Assembly: GCF_024171785.1 (NCBI RefSeq)
Contig: NZ_JAMTCK010000006.1
Coordinates: 248,001-312,000 of the forward strand
Source of the DNA: Goodfellowiella coeruleoviolacea
GTDB taxonomy: Bacteria > Actinomycetota > Actinomycetes > Mycobacteriales > Pseudonocardiaceae
Direction: 5' to 3'
DNA length: 64,000 nt
In this document: positions 7,902 to 16,798 of the stretch, one piece after another
Layout: each line of letters begins with the position of its first letter
Position numbering within the stretch: the stretch's first letter is position 1
Notes under the pieces: model-generated
Told to the model about the DNA's origin: nothing
Database searches by the model: none
The model's input: the letters and a program-made list of their open reading frames with translations, nothing else
Translations under genes and position numbers: made by a program

Positions 7902-8087
7902 ATGGGGCGCGGCCGAGCGAAGGCCAAGCAGGCGAAGGTGGCCCGAGAGCTCAAGTACAGAACTCCTCACACGGACTGGGAGGCCCTCCAGCGCGAGCTG
8001 TCGGGTGCCAAGTCCGTTGTCGGTCGGCAGGACGATGACCGACACGATGACCCGTATGACGACGGGTACGACGACTACCACCGCTGA
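7902..8087 (+). CDS. DUF3073 small basic protein
   Basis: A 61-residue actinobacterial DUF3073 protein. It has the family start M-G-R-G-R-A-K-A-K-Q-A-K-V-A-R-E-L-K-Y, which is strongly basic, followed by D-W-E-A-L-Q-R-E-L-S and then an Asp/Tyr/His-rich tail. A GAGGGGG ribosome site precedes ATG 7902. In mycobacteria the equivalent gene lies beside purM (from memory); here about 13 kb of other genes separates them. The function is unknown; the Lys/Arg-rich start suggests nucleic-acid or ribosome contact, which is inference. Confidence 0.88.
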   Translation: MGRGRAKAKQAKVARELKYRTPHTDWEALQRELSGAKSVVGRQDDDRHDDPYDDGYDDYHR

Positions 8088-8537
8088 CGCACGTCTGACC
8101 GCGCGGGTTGGGGTGTCCCGGGGCATCCGGGGTGGCTCAGCCCACCGCGGTACCGCGCCACGGCCGCTGGGAAGCACCCGGGGCGATGTCGGACGTGACC
8201 TCGCGTTCAGCGGCGGTGCGTATCCGCCACACACGGGTCGCTGAGTAGCTCTCTACTGGTGAGCACGAGGTCGACCTACGAGCACGAGTCGGCGGGGTCC
8301 GCCGACGCCCGGCCGGGCGCGGATCGGTGGGTGACCGCCGACCGCGCCCTCCGGGGTGACACCGGCACCGGCACCGGCACCGGTATCGCGGTGCGGGGCG
8401 CGGGGTTGACCCACCGAGCACACTCGACACGTGGAGTCACCAGATCGCGTGGTGTTTGCACGCTGCGTGTCTGAAATCGGCTTCCTCTCCGTACGATCCA
8501 GCTTGCCGAGCGGAACACCCACAGCCGTGGAGTGACC
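8088..8537. other. Intergenic region, no gene supported
   Basis: About 450 bp between DUF3073 and the FAD oxidoreductase. It contains a short GGCACC run at 8361-8382 and a TACGAT -10-like hexamer at 8492-8497 that could serve the downstream gene. Small ORFs here have poor ribosome sites and simple sequence, so none is called. Confidence 0.5.
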
Positions 8538-10310
8538 ATGAGCAAGCTGTCGCGCCGCACGTTCCTCACCGTTCCCGCCGGCCTGGCCGTGACAACCGGG
8601 CTGATCCGGGCGGCGGCCCCGGCCTCGGCGGCACCCCGATCGCCGGCCGGCGGCACCGAGGTGGCCGTGCTGGGCGGTGGCGTGGCCGGGCTGTCCGCCG
8701 CGCACGAGCTGGCCGAGCGGGGCTTCCAGGTGACCGTGTACGAGCGGCGCGCGCTGGGCGGCAAGGCCCGCAGCATGCCGGTTCCCGGCACCGGCCAGGG
8801 CGGACGCCAGGACCTGCCCGGCGAGCACGGCTTCCGGTTCTTCCCCGGCTTCTACCTCAACCTGCCGGACACCCTGCGGCGGATTCCGTTCCCCGGCAAC
8901 GCCAACGGCGTGTTCGACAACCTGGTGGCCGCCGACACCGAGCTGATCACCCGCACCGGCGGCCGGGCCGACCTGCCGCTGCCGGTGCGCCTGGACCCGC
9001 CGGCCGTGCTCGACCCGGACACGCTGGTGAAGCTGGTGCGGGGGCTGCTGGAGACCGCGCTGCACCTGCCCGCCCCCGAGGCGGCGTTCTTCGCCAACCG
9101 GGTGCTGGTGTACCTGACCAGCTGCGACGCCCGCCGGCTCGGCCAGTGGGAGCAGACCAGCTGGTGGGACTTCGTCCAGGCGGAGCGGATGTCCGAGGAC
9201 TACCAGCGGCTGCTGGCCATCGGGCTGACCCGCAACCTGACCGCCATGCGCGCGGAGACGGCCAGCACGCACACGGTGGGCCGGATCCTGGAGGCGTTCC
9301 TGTTCACCGCGCTGGGCCGGGACGACTACGGCGCGGTGGACCGGCTGCTCAACGGCCCCACCAACGAGGTGTGGATCGACCCGTGGGTGCGCCACCTGAC
9401 CGACCTGGGGGTGCGCTTGCGGGTCGGCTGGACGGTCACCGGGCTGGACTACTCGGCCGGCCGGATCGCCGCGGCCACGGCCACCGACGAGCACGGCGGC
9501 CAGCAGCGGATCAACGCCGACTGGTTCGTGTGCGCGGTGCCGATCGAGCGGGCGGTGCCGCTGTGGAACGCCGACCTGCTCGCCGCCGACCCCGCGCTGG
9601 CCCGGGCGCGCGAGCTGCGCACCGAGTGGATGGTGGGCCTGCAGTTCTACCTGCGCCAGCCCACGCCGGTCACCCGAGGCCACGCCGTGCACGTGGACTC
9701 GCCGTGGGCGCTGACCTCGATCGGCCAGGCCCAGTTCTGGCCGCGCCACGACTTCGCCCGCGACTTCGGTGACGGGTCGGTGCGGGACTGCCTCTCGGTG
9801 ATCATCTCGAACTGGACGGCGCCGGGCGTGCTGTTCGGCAAGCCGGCGCTGGAGTGCACCCCCGAGGAGATCCGCGGCGAGGTGTGGGCGCAGCTGAAGG
9901 CCGCACTGGAGGACACCGGCGAGCCCGTGCTGCCGGACGACGCGCTGCACAGCTGGTTCCTGGATCCGGGGGTGACCGGCCTTGGCGGGCCGGACCCGCA
10001 CAACGACGACCCGCTGCTGGTGCACCCGGTGGGCACCTGGACGAGGCGGCCGGCCGCGGTGACCGCGATACCCAACCTCTTCCTGGCCGCCGACTACGTG
10101 CGCACGGACGTGGACCTGGCCACCATGGAGGGCGCGAACGAGGCGGCCAGGGCGGCGGTGAACGGCATCCTGGACGCGGCCGGGTCGACCGCGCCGCGCT
10201 GCCAGGTGCGCACGCTGTACCAGGCGCCGGAGTTCGCGCCGCTGCGCGCCGAGGACGAGGTCAACTACCGGCTGGGGCTGCCCAACGTGTTCGACCCGGT
10301 GCCGGCGTGA
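8538..10310 (+). CDS. Tat-exported FAD oxidoreductase, hydroxysqualene dehydroxylase-like
   Basis: A 590-residue flavoprotein of the phytoene-desaturase/amine-oxidase superfamily, closest in layout to hydroxysqualene dehydroxylase (HpnE). The N-terminus is a twin-arginine signal: S-R-R-T-F-L at residues 5-10, a hydrophobic run, then A-S-A-A. The FAD dinucleotide fold follows at about 41-60 (V-L-G-G-G-V-A-G-L-S-A-A-H-E-L-A), then E-H-G-F-R-F-F-P-G-F-Y and a C-terminal F-L-A-A-D-Y-V-R-T flavin-contact box with M-E-G-A-N-E-A-A. Export of a folded flavoprotein is unusual for carotenoid or squalene enzymes, so the substrate is left open. ATG 8538 is preferred to GTG 8532 on ribosome-site spacing. 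No terpene genes lie nearby. Confidence 0.75.
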   Translation: MSKLSRRTFLTVPAGLAVTTGLIRAAAPASAAPRSPAGGTEVAVLGGGVAGLSAAHELAERGFQVTVYERRALGGKARSMPVPGTGQGGRQDLPGEHGFRFFPGFYLNLPDTLRRIPFPGNANGVFDNLVAADTELITRTGGRADLPLPVRLDPPAVLDPDTLVKLVRGLLETALHLPAPEAAFFANRVLVYLTSCDARRLGQWEQTSWWDFVQAERMSEDYQRLLAIGLTRNLTAMRAETASTHTVGRILEAFLFTALGRDDYGAVDRLLNGPTNEVWIDPWVRHLTDLGVRLRVGWTVTGLDYSAGRIAAATATDEHGGQQRINADWFVCAVPIERAVPLWNADLLAADPALARARELRTEWMVGLQFYLRQPTPVTRGHAVHVDSPWALTSIGQAQFWPRHDFARDFGDGSVRDCLSVIISNWTAPGVLFGKPALECTPEEIRGEVWAQLKAALEDTGEPVLPDDALHSWFLDPGVTGLGGPDPHNDDPLLVHPVGTWTRRPAAVTAIPNLFLAADYVRTDVDLATMEGANEAARAAVNGILDAAGSTAPRCQVRTLYQAPEFAPLRAEDEVNYRLGLPNVFDPVPA

Positions 10311-10355
10311 GCCGGGGGCACCGGACCGTCCAGCAGACCTACCCCGGGAAGTGAA

Positions 10356-10390
10356 CTGGCCGGCTCCCCCGTGCTGGGGGAGCCGGCCAG
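10356..10390. terminator. Strong hairpin terminator between convergent genes
   Basis: A perfect 15-bp stem (CTGGCCGGCTCCCCC paired with its complement) closes a 5-base loop. It lies between the FAD oxidoreductase and tctA, whose 3' ends face each other. There is no T-run, as is common in actinomycetes. Confidence 0.85.
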
Positions 10391-10599
10391 GACGTTGGCG
10401 GCCGATGCGGCGGTCGCCTCTCGGCGAGTGGCACGACGCGGCTCCAGCCGAACGGTATTCCGCGAAGGCGTTGAATGAGGCCCGGGGGACACGGACCGCA
10501 CCGACCGAGCTGTTCAACGCGGGTCCGGCGCGCGGTGTTCCCACCCGGACAGAATGTGACTCAGGTCACTTCTGGTCGGTGGGTGGGGCCGAAACCGGG

Positions 10600-12195
10600 T
10601 CACCGGCTGGCGTTCTCCCTGGTCCGCTCCTCGTCGATGCTGCCGGACCGGTCGGTGCCGGCCGGGTCGGTGCCGGCCGGGTCGGTGTCGCCAGCCGCGG
10701 GGGCGGTGGCGCCGGGGCGGCCGGGCAGCAGGCGGCGCAGCACCGGCCACAGCAGCAGCGCCAGCACCACCACGTACACCGCGATGGAGAACGGCGTGTT
10801 CACCAGCCCGGTCAGCGAGCCGTCGCTGAGCTGCAGCGCCCGCCGCATCTGCTGCTCGGCCGCGGGGCCCAGGATCACCGCGATGATCGCCGGCAGCACC
10901 GGCAGCCCGAACCGCCGCATGGCGAACCCGAGCAGCCCGATCACGAACAGCAGCAGCAGGTCCAGCACCTGACCGCTCACCGCGTACGCGCCCACGCTGG
11001 CGAAGAACAGGATGCCCGCGTACAGGTAGGGCCGGGGGATCCGCAGCAGCCGCGCCCACACCGGCGCCAGCGGCAGGTTCAACACCAGCAGCAGCACCGT
11101 GCCCACGAACAGGCTGGCGATCAGGCCCCACACCAGGCCCGGCTCCCGCTCGAACAGCAGCGGACCGGGCTGGATGCCGTACTGCTGGAACGCGGCCAGC
11201 ATCACCGCGGCCACCGCCGTGGTTGGCAGGCCCAGGGTCAGCATGGACACCAGGGTGCCGGCGGCCGACGCGCTGGCCGTGGCCTCCGGGCCGGCCACGC
11301 CCTCGATCGCGCCCTTGCCGAACTCCTGGCGGTGCTTGGACAGCCGCTTCTCCGTCACGTACGACAGGAAGGTGGGGATCTCCGCGCCGCCCGCCGGGAT
11401 CGCCCCGAACGGGAACCCGATCAGCGGCCCGCGCAGCCACGGCTTCCACGCCCGCCGCAGGTCCTCGCGGCCCAGCCAGGGCCGGCCCACCGGGATCGGC
11501 TTGGTCTGGCCGTGCCGCAGGTGCGCGGCCACCCACAGGGACTCGCCCACGGCGAACAGGCCGACCGCCACGATCACCACGTCGATGCCGTCGGCCAGGT
11601 GCAGCGAGCCGAAGGTGAGCCGCTGCTGGCCGGTCATCTCGTCCAGGCCGATCAGGCCGATGGTCAACCCGATCAGCAGCGACGCGAACCCGCGCACCCG
11701 GGACTTGCCCAGCACCGAGGTCACCGCGATGAACGCCAGCACCATGATGGCGAAGTAGTCGGGGGCGCCGATGTCCACGGCCAGGCTGGCCACCGTGGGC
11801 GCGAGCACCACCAGCAGGATGGTGCCGATGAGCCCGCCGACGAAGTGGCCGATGGCCGCGGCGGCCAGCGCCTGCGCGCCCCGCCCCTTGCGGGCCATGG
11901 GGTTGCCCTCGATGGCGGTGACCACCGCCGCGGTCTCCCCCGGCGTGTTCAGCAGGATCGACGTGGTGGACCCACCGAACATGCCGCCGTAGTAGATGCC
12001 GGCGAACATGATGAACGCGCTGGTCGGGGCGAGCGCGTAGGTGACGGGCAGCAGCAGGGCCACGGCCATGGCCGGGCCGATGCCGGGCAGCACGCCGATG
12101 GCGGTGCCGAGCAGCACGCCGATGGCCGCGTAGAGCAGGTTCGCCGGGGTGAGCGCGGTGCCGAAGCCCTCCCAGAGCAGGTTGAGGGTATCCAC
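10600..12195 (-). CDS. tctA: Tripartite tricarboxylate transporter, large permease TctA
   Basis: A 531-residue membrane protein with about 11-12 hydrophobic helices. It carries the two TctA family signatures: an early G[16 protein letters not shown] loop and the later [14 protein letters not shown] loop, plus S-I-L-L-N-T-P-G-E. It forms the sodium- or proton-driven channel of a TTT importer for citrate or another di/tricarboxylate. The C-terminal 35 residues are a polar tail with D-P-A-G-T repeats encoded by a short direct repeat. It is last in the tctC-tctB-tctA operon and starts next to the tctB stop codon. Confidence 0.93.
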   Translation of the reverse strand: MDTLNLLWEGFGTALTPANLLYAAIGVLLGTAIGVLPGIGPAMAVALLLPVTYALAPTSAFIMFAGIYYGGMFGGSTTSILLNTPGETAAVVTAIEGNPMARKGRGAQALAAAAIGHFVGGLIGTILLVVLAPTVASLAVDIGAPDYFAIMVLAFIAVTSVLGKSRVRGFASLLIGLTIGLIGLDEMTGQQRLTFGSLHLADGIDVVIVAVGLFAVGESLWVAAHLRHGQTKPIPVGRPWLGREDLRRAWKPWLRGPLIGFPFGAIPAGGAEIPTFLSYVTEKRLSKHRQEFGKGAIEGVAGPEATASASAAGTLVSMLTLGLPTTAVAAVMLAAFQQYGIQPGPLLFEREPGLVWGLIASLFVGTVLLLVLNLPLAPVWARLLRIPRPYLYAGILFFASVGAYAVSGQVLDLLLLFVIGLLGFAMRRFGLPVLPAIIAVILGPAAEQQMRRALQLSDGSLTGLVNTPFSIAVYVVVLALLLWPVLRRLLPGRPGATAPAAGDTDPAGTDPAGTDRSGSIDEERTRENASR

Positions 12196-12795
12196 TTACA
12201 GCACTCCCATCAGCGGACCGCCGGGCAGGCTCACCCCGAGCAGGTTGTTGAACACCAGGAAGGTCAGGATCGACAGGCCGGCGGCGACCAGCGGGTCGCG
12301 CACGTAGTTGCGGCTGCCCAGGGCGTAGGCGGCGCCCCAGAACAGGATCGCGCCGGACAGCGGGAAGCCCACCACGCCGATCAGCGCGGCGTTGGCCAGG
12401 AACGCCCCGGCCAGCAGCAGCACCGTGCGCCAGTCGCTGGGTTCGCTCAGGTCGATGTCCTCGCCGCCCTCGATCTCGCCGTGACCGCCCCGCAGCACGT
12501 CGCGGGCCAGCAGCAGCGACACGACCAGCAGCAGGCCGCCGACCAGGACCGGCACGGCCTGCGGGCCGACCGGGCCGCGCTGGGCGAAGTCGGTGTGGAT
12601 GGTGATCGCGTCGAACAGGACCAGCAGGCCCAGGCCGAACAGCAGCACGCACACGCCCAGCTCGGACCGGCCGCGCAGCCACCGCGGCGGCCCGCCGCCG
12701 GCCGCCGCCGGGGTGTCGGCGCTCACGCCGGTGCCCGGCTCGGTGCCCGGGTCGGTCGGTGTGGTCCCGCTCGTGCCGCTCGTGTTCGTGCTCAT
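12196..12795 (-). CDS. tctB: Tripartite tricarboxylate transporter, small permease TctB
   Basis: A 199-residue small membrane subunit. After a Thr/Gly/Pro-rich N-terminal tail of about 40 residues come four hydrophobic helices; the order (one, a pair, then a C-terminal one) is typical of TctB. ATG 12795 overlaps the stop of tctC (ATGA), which fixes the start and indicates translational coupling. The frame is open further upstream but that part overlaps tctC. Confidence 0.9.
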   Translation of the reverse strand: MSTNTSGTSGTTPTDPGTEPGTGVSADTPAAAGGGPPRWLRGRSELGVCVLLFGLGLLVLFDAITIHTDFAQRGPVGPQAVPVLVGGLLLVVSLLLARDVLRGGHGEIEGGEDIDLSEPSDWRTVLLLAGAFLANAALIGVVGFPLSGAILFWGAAYALGSRNYVRDPLVAAGLSILTFLVFNNLLGVSLPGGPLMGVL

Positions 12796-13778
12796 GCCAA
12801 CCCCAGATCGGACAGGACCGAGGCCACCCGGTCGTTCTCGGCGCTCAGGAAGGACGCGAACTCGTCGCCGCCGGCGAACGCGTCGCTCCACCCGTTCTTG
12901 GCGAGCGCCTCCTTCCACTGCGCGCTGTCGTGCAGGTCGGCGATCAGCTTGACCAGCCGGTCCCGCTCCGCCGGGGTGAGCCCGGGCGGGGCGACGATGC
13001 CGCGCCAGTTGCTGAACTTCACGTCCACGCCGGCCTCGGACAGGGTGGGCGCGTCCACACCCTCGATCCGGTTGGCGCTGGTCGCGGCCAGCACCCGCAG
13101 TTCACCGGCCTGGATCTGGTCGCGGTACTCGCCGATGCCGGACACGCCGAAGGCGACCTTGCCGCCGAGCACGGCGGCCAGCAGCTCGCCGCCACCGTCG
13201 TAGGGCACGTAGTTCACGCTCTTCGGCGCCAGCCCGACGGCCTTGGCCATCAGCATGGGCGCGAGGTGGTCGGGGCCACCCGGGGAGGAGCCGCCGCCCA
13301 CCGGCACCGCGCCGGGGTTGGCCTTCCACGCCTCCACCAGCTGGCCCAGCGACTGGTAGGGCGAGTCCTTGGCCACCACCACGATGTCGGGTTCCTCGAT
13401 CAGCTTGGCGATCGGCGTGGTGTCCTGCAGCGAGGACGGGGACTTGTTGGTGTAGACGCTGCCGACCACGCCAAGCCCCATGGACATCAGCAGCCGGCCG
13501 TCACCGCGTTCGCTGACGATCCGGCCGAGCCCGACCGTGCCGCCAGCGCCGGGGAGGTTGAACACCTCGACGTTGCTGGTGAGCTTGGCGTCGTCCATGG
13601 CCTTGGCCGCGGTTCGGGCGGTGATGTCGTAGCCGCCGCCCGGCTGGTTGGGCACCAGGATGCGCAGGTTGCCGATCTGCGCCTGGTCCTCGGTGCCGGT
13701 GCCGGAGGTGACCAGGGGCGGCACGAGGAGCACGGCGAGCAACGCGCCGAGCACAGCGAGCCAGTTCCGCAGCCGCAC
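12792..13778 (-). CDS. tctC: Tripartite tricarboxylate transporter, substrate-binding TctC
   Basis: A 328-residue extracytoplasmic receptor of the Bug/TctC family. An N-terminal hydrophobic anchor (L-A-V-L-G-A-L-L-A-V-L-L-V-P-P-L) lacks a lipobox Cys. The family motif V-P-N-Q-P-G-G-G-Y-D-I-T-A-R follows, then N-L-P-G-A-G-G-T-V-G and later N-W-R-G-I-V-A-P-P-G-L-T. GTG 13778 has GGAGAGGCAGG just upstream. It is the first gene of tctCBA and is divergent from citA/citB, the classic layout in which the two-component system controls carboxylate uptake. The ligand (citrate, tartrate, glutarate and so on) cannot be told from sequence. Confidence 0.93.
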   Translation of the reverse strand: MRLRNWLAVLGALLAVLLVPPLVTSGTGTEDQAQIGNLRILVPNQPGGGYDITARTAAKAMDDAKLTSNVEVFNLPGAGGTVGLGRIVSERGDGRLLMSMGLGVVGSVYTNKSPSSLQDTTPIAKLIEEPDIVVVAKDSPYQSLGQLVEAWKANPGAVPVGGGSSPGGPDHLAPMLMAKAVGLAPKSVNYVPYDGGGELLAAVLGGKVAFGVSGIGEYRDQIQAGELRVLAATSANRIEGVDAPTLSEAGVDVKFSNWRGIVAPPGLTPAERDRLVKLIADLHDSAQWKEALAKNGWSDAFAGGDEFASFLSAENDRVASVLSDLGLA

Positions 13779-13872
13779 TGTGATTCCTGCCTCTCCGTCG
13801 AAGTGGGAACCGTGAGGTGGGTCATGTTGCCTCCGCGTTAAGCGGCTGTCCCGGTTGCGCGCGTATCGAACG

Positions 13873-13890
13873 TTGTGGTCATTGTGGTCA
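13873..13890. promoter_or_regulatory. Tandem 9-bp direct repeat, candidate CitB operator
   Basis: Two exact, adjacent copies of TTGTGGTCA (13873-13881 and 13882-13890). They lie in the roughly 240-bp region between the divergent tctC and citA genes. Tandem direct repeats are the usual target form for response-regulator dimers, so this is the best operator candidate for the neighbouring CitB-type regulator; assignment rests on position. Confidence 0.45.
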
Positions 13891-14016
13891 CACCGCGTGA
13901 TGGGCCAGGCTGACCAGGGCGTACGCCGGTTCGGCCGGTCGTGACGCACACTGGTCGGCGGTGCGCGCCCCACCGGTCGGGTGGTGGCGGCGGCAGGACG
14001 AGGTGCGGGGAGGTGT

Positions 14017-15603
14017 GTGGTGGGCGGTCGGGGGTCGCTGGCCCGCCAGCTGCTCGGCTGGCAACTGGTGATCGTGTTCGCCCTGCTGGCCTCGGTCGCG
14101 CTGGTGATGGTCGTGCAGTCCAACACCAGCTTCCGGGACACCCAGGGCCGGCAGATGCTGTCGGTGGCCGAGGACGTGGCCGCCACCCCGGGCGTGCGGG
14201 CCAGCCTGGCCGACCCGCTCCAGCGCTACGCGCTGCCCACGTTCGCCGAGAGCGCGCGCAGCCTGTCCGGGGCCAGCTACGTGGTGATCATGCTGCCCGA
14301 CCGCACCGTGCTGACCTCGCCGGACCCCGACCAGATCGGCGAGCGCCTGCCGCTGGGCGAGAGCACGGTGACCCGGGGCCGGACCTGGGTGGGCGTGGTG
14401 GACGAGCTGGGCGGCTCGATCGCCGCGCACGTGCCGGTGATCGGCGACAACGGCCGGGTGATCGGCATGGTGGCCGCCGGCAAGGAGGCGCCCACGTTCT
14501 TCGCGGGCGCGGTCAGCTCGGCCGGGGACGCACTGGCGCTGCTGGGCATCGCCACCGTGCTGGGCGTGGCCGGGTCGGTGCTGCTGGCCCGGCGGGTCAA
14601 GCGGCAGACGCTGGGCCTGGAGCCCAGCGAGATCACCGGCCTGATCGAGCACCGGGAGGCGCTGCTGCACGGCATCCGGGAGGGCGTGGTCGGCCTGGAC
14701 CGGCAGCACCGCATCACCCTGGTCAACGACCAGGCGCGCACCCTGCTCAGCCTGCCGGACGACTGCGTCGGCCGGGGCGTGCGCGACCTCGACCTGAACG
14801 ACCGGCTGGTGGACGTGCTCACCGGCCAGGTGACCGGCGACAACCAGATCGTGCTGCGCCGGGGCCGGGTGCTGGTGATGAACCGGATGCCGATCGGCGC
14901 GCTGGGCGCGGTGGTGACGCTGCGCGACCGCACCGAGCTGATCGCGCTGCGCCACGAACTGGACAACACCCGCAACACCACGGACACGCTGCGCGCGCAG
15001 GCGCACGAGTTCACCAACCGGCTGCACATCATCGCCGGCCTGATCGAGCTGGGCGAGTTCGACGAGGTGCGCGGCTACGTGCACCGGATCAGCCACGTCC
15101 AGGACCAGTGGCACGCCGAGGTCAGCGCGAAGATCGCCGACCCGGCGGTGGCCGCGCTGCTCATCGCCAAGGCCAGCCTGGCCAGCGAGCACGGGGTGGG
15201 CCTGCGGCTGGCCGAGGACAGCCGGCTGGCCGAGGTGGACGAGCGGCTGTCCGCCGACCTGGTCACCGTGGTGGGCAACCTGGTGGACAACGCGCTGGAC
15301 GCGCTGGTGCCGGCCGGCCGGGACGGCCAGCACGGCTGGATCCGGGTGGCGGTGCGGCAGACCGACGACGCGGTGTGCGTGGAGGTCCGCGACTCCGGGC
15401 CGGGGGTGGCGCCGGACATCGTCGAGGAGGTGTTCCGGCACGGCTTCACCACCAAGGCGGCCGAGCACGGCGGCCCCCGGGGTCTGGGTCTCGCCCTGAC
15501 CAGGCAGACGTGTGTGCGCCGGCACGGCTCGGTGGACGTGCGCAACGACGGGGGCGCGGTGTTCACCGCCCGGCTGCCGCTGGCCGTGGAGGCGGGCAGG
15601 TGA
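14017..15603 (+). CDS. citA: CitA/DcuS-family sensor histidine kinase
   Basis: A sensor kinase of about 528 residues. A first membrane helix (L-V-I-V-F-A-L-L-A-S-V-A-L-V-M-V-V) precedes an extracytoplasmic PAS-like sensor (Y-V-V-I-M-L-P-D-R-T-V-L-T-S-P-D). A second helix follows, then a cytoplasmic PAS domain, then a SpoOB-type helix with phospho-acceptor His in Q-A-H-E-F-T-N-R-L-H-I-I-A-G-L. The ATPase has N-x-x-x-N-A-L-D-A, D-S-G-P-G-V and G-L-G-L-A-L. The family senses citrate or C4-dicarboxylates. The frame is open from GTG 13981; GTG 14017 is chosen because GGGGAGG ends six bases before it. It is coupled to the response regulator by a GTGA overlap. Confidence 0.92.
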   Translation: MVGGRGSLARQLLGWQLVIVFALLASVALVMVVQSNTSFRDTQGRQMLSVAEDVAATPGVRASLADPLQRYALPTFAESARSLSGASYVVIMLPDRTVLTSPDPDQIGERLPLGESTVTRGRTWVGVVDELGGSIAAHVPVIGDNGRVIGMVAAGKEAPTFFAGAVSSAGDALALLGIATVLGVAGSVLLARRVKRQTLGLEPSEITGLIEHREALLHGIREGVVGLDRQHRITLVNDQARTLLSLPDDCVGRGVRDLDLNDRLVDVLTGQVTGDNQIVLRRGRVLVMNRMPIGALGAVVTLRDRTELIALRHELDNTRNTTDTLRAQAHEFTNRLHIIAGLIELGEFDEVRGYVHRISHVQDQWHAEVSAKIADPAVAALLIAKASLASEHGVGLRLAEDSRLAEVDERLSADLVTVVGNLVDNALDALVPAGRDGQHGWIRVAVRQTDDAVCVEVRDSGPGVAPDIVEEVFRHGFTTKAAEHGGPRGLGLALTRQTCVRRHGSVDVRNDGGAVFTARLPLAVEAGR

Positions 15604-16289
15604 TCAGGGTGCTGGTGGTCGACGACGACTTCATGGTGGCCAAGGTGCACAGCGCCTACGTGGCCAAGACGCCGGGCTTCGAGGTCGTGGGCACCGTGCA
15701 CACCGGCACCGACGCGCTGCGCGCCGTGCGCGAGCTGCGCCCGGACCTGGTGCTGCTGGACATCTACCTGCCGGACGTGGACGGCCTGACCGTGTTGCGC
15801 CGGCTGCGCGGCGGCGAGTCCGGGGACGTGGACGTCATCGTGATCACCGCGGCCAGGGACGTGGACACCATTCGGGCGGCCATGCGCGGCGGCGTGCTGC
15901 ACTACCTGATCAAGCCGTTCGAGTACGGCGCGCTCTACGACCAGTTGCAGCACTTCGCCGCCCTGCACGAGCGGCTGGACCGGCTCTCCAGCGCCGGTCA
16001 GGCCGACGTGGACCAGGTGTTCGGCGGGCGGCCCCGGGGCACGGCCGCGCTGCCCAAGGGGCTGACCGAGCAGACCGCCGACCTGGTCGCGCGGGTGCTG
16101 CGGGAACGCACCGCCGGCGCCGACTCGGCCGACCTGTCGGCCAGTGAGTGCGCCGCCGCCACCGAGCTGTCCCGGGTGAGCGCGCGCCGCTACCTGGAGC
16201 ACTTCGTGGCCACCGGCAAGGCGGACGTGCGGCTGCGCTACGGCGGCGCGGGCCGGCCGGAGCGCCGCTACCGCTGGCACGCCGGCTGA
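15600..16289 (+). CDS. citB: CitB/DcuR-family response regulator
   Basis: A 229-residue response regulator. The receiver domain (1-125) has the acidic D-D-D cluster near residue 8-10, phospho-acceptor Asp in V-L-L-D-I-Y-L-P-D, and K-P-F at its end. The C-terminal part has a helix-turn-helix (L-S-A-S-E-C-A-A-A-T-E-L-S-R-V-S-A-R-R-Y) of the CitB type. GTG 15600 overlaps the citA stop (GTGA). It very likely controls the divergent tctCBA operon. Confidence 0.92.
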   Translation: MIRVLVVDDDFMVAKVHSAYVAKTPGFEVVGTVHTGTDALRAVRELRPDLVLLDIYLPDVDGLTVLRRLRGGESGDVDVIVITAARDVDTIRAAMRGGVLHYLIKPFEYGALYDQLQHFAALHERLDRLSSAGQADVDQVFGGRPRGTAALPKGLTEQTADLVARVLRERTAGADSADLSASECAAATELSRVSARRYLEHFVATGKADVRLRYGGAGRPERRYRWHAG

Positions 16290-16310
16290 CCCGGGTGGGT
16301 GGCCGGCCGG

Positions 16311-16739
16311 TCAGTCCTCGGGGTGGCCGCGCCGGCCGCGCTTGACCTGGGCGCGTTGGCGTTTGGCGGTCAGCCGCCGCTCCTGGGAGCCCCGGCTGGG
16401 CTTGGTGGGCCGGCGCTTGGCCGGGGGCGGCGCCGCGGCGGCGCGCAGCAGGTCGGCCAGGCGGGTGCGGGCGGCCTGCCGGTTGCGCAGCTGGTACCGG
16501 TGTTCGCTGGCGGCGACCGTGAGCACCCCGTCGACCAGGCGGTTGGCCAGCCGGGCCAGCATCCTGGGGCGCAGCCAGTCCGGCACGGCCGGCGAGCGGG
16601 CCAGGTCGAAGGACAGCTCCACCCGGCTGTCCGCGGTGTTCACCGACTGCCCGCCCGGCCCGGACGAGCGGGAGAAGCGTTCCCGCAGCTCGCCCGCTGG
16701 TATCACCAGCGCGCTGGTCACCACCAGATCCTCGGCCAC
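16311..16739 (-). CDS. arfB: ArfB-type alternative ribosome-rescue hydrolase
   Basis: A protein of about 142 residues of the ArfB/YaeJ class, which releases peptides from ribosomes stalled on truncated mRNAs. The catalytic loop is S-S-G-P-G-G-Q-S-V-N with the GGQ that attacks the peptidyl-tRNA ester. The C-terminal tail is strongly basic (K-R-R-P-T-K-P-S-R, then A-K-R-Q-R-A-Q-V-K-R-G-R-R-G), which in ArfB enters the empty mRNA channel. GTG 16739 is used; GTG 16724, after GAGGATCT, is an equally good start. It converges with citB. Confidence 0.87.
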   Translation of the reverse strand: MAEDLVVTSALVIPAGELRERFSRSSGPGGQSVNTADSRVELSFDLARSPAVPDWLRPRMLARLANRLVDGVLTVAASEHRYQLRNRQAARTRLADLLRAAAAPPPAKRRPTKPSRGSQERRLTAKRQRAQVKRGRRGHPED

Positions 16740-16798
16740 GCCCCCAGCATGCCTGATCCGTCCGGCGGTGCGCGCCCGATTTCCGGCCGCCCCGGCGG

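Noticed and set aside
8259-8474. 71-codon ORF between DUF3073 and the FAD oxidoreductase
   Set aside because: Weak ribosome site, GTGTGTG simple repeats and atypical composition; no support beyond being open.
8253-10544. 763-codon antisense frame over the FAD oxidoreductase
   Set aside because: Same GC artefact; the sense frame has a complete flavoprotein with all motifs.
10351-13203. 950-codon plus-strand frame over tctA/tctB/tctC
   Set aside because: Gln/Arg/His-rich shadow of three well-defined transporter genes on the other strand.
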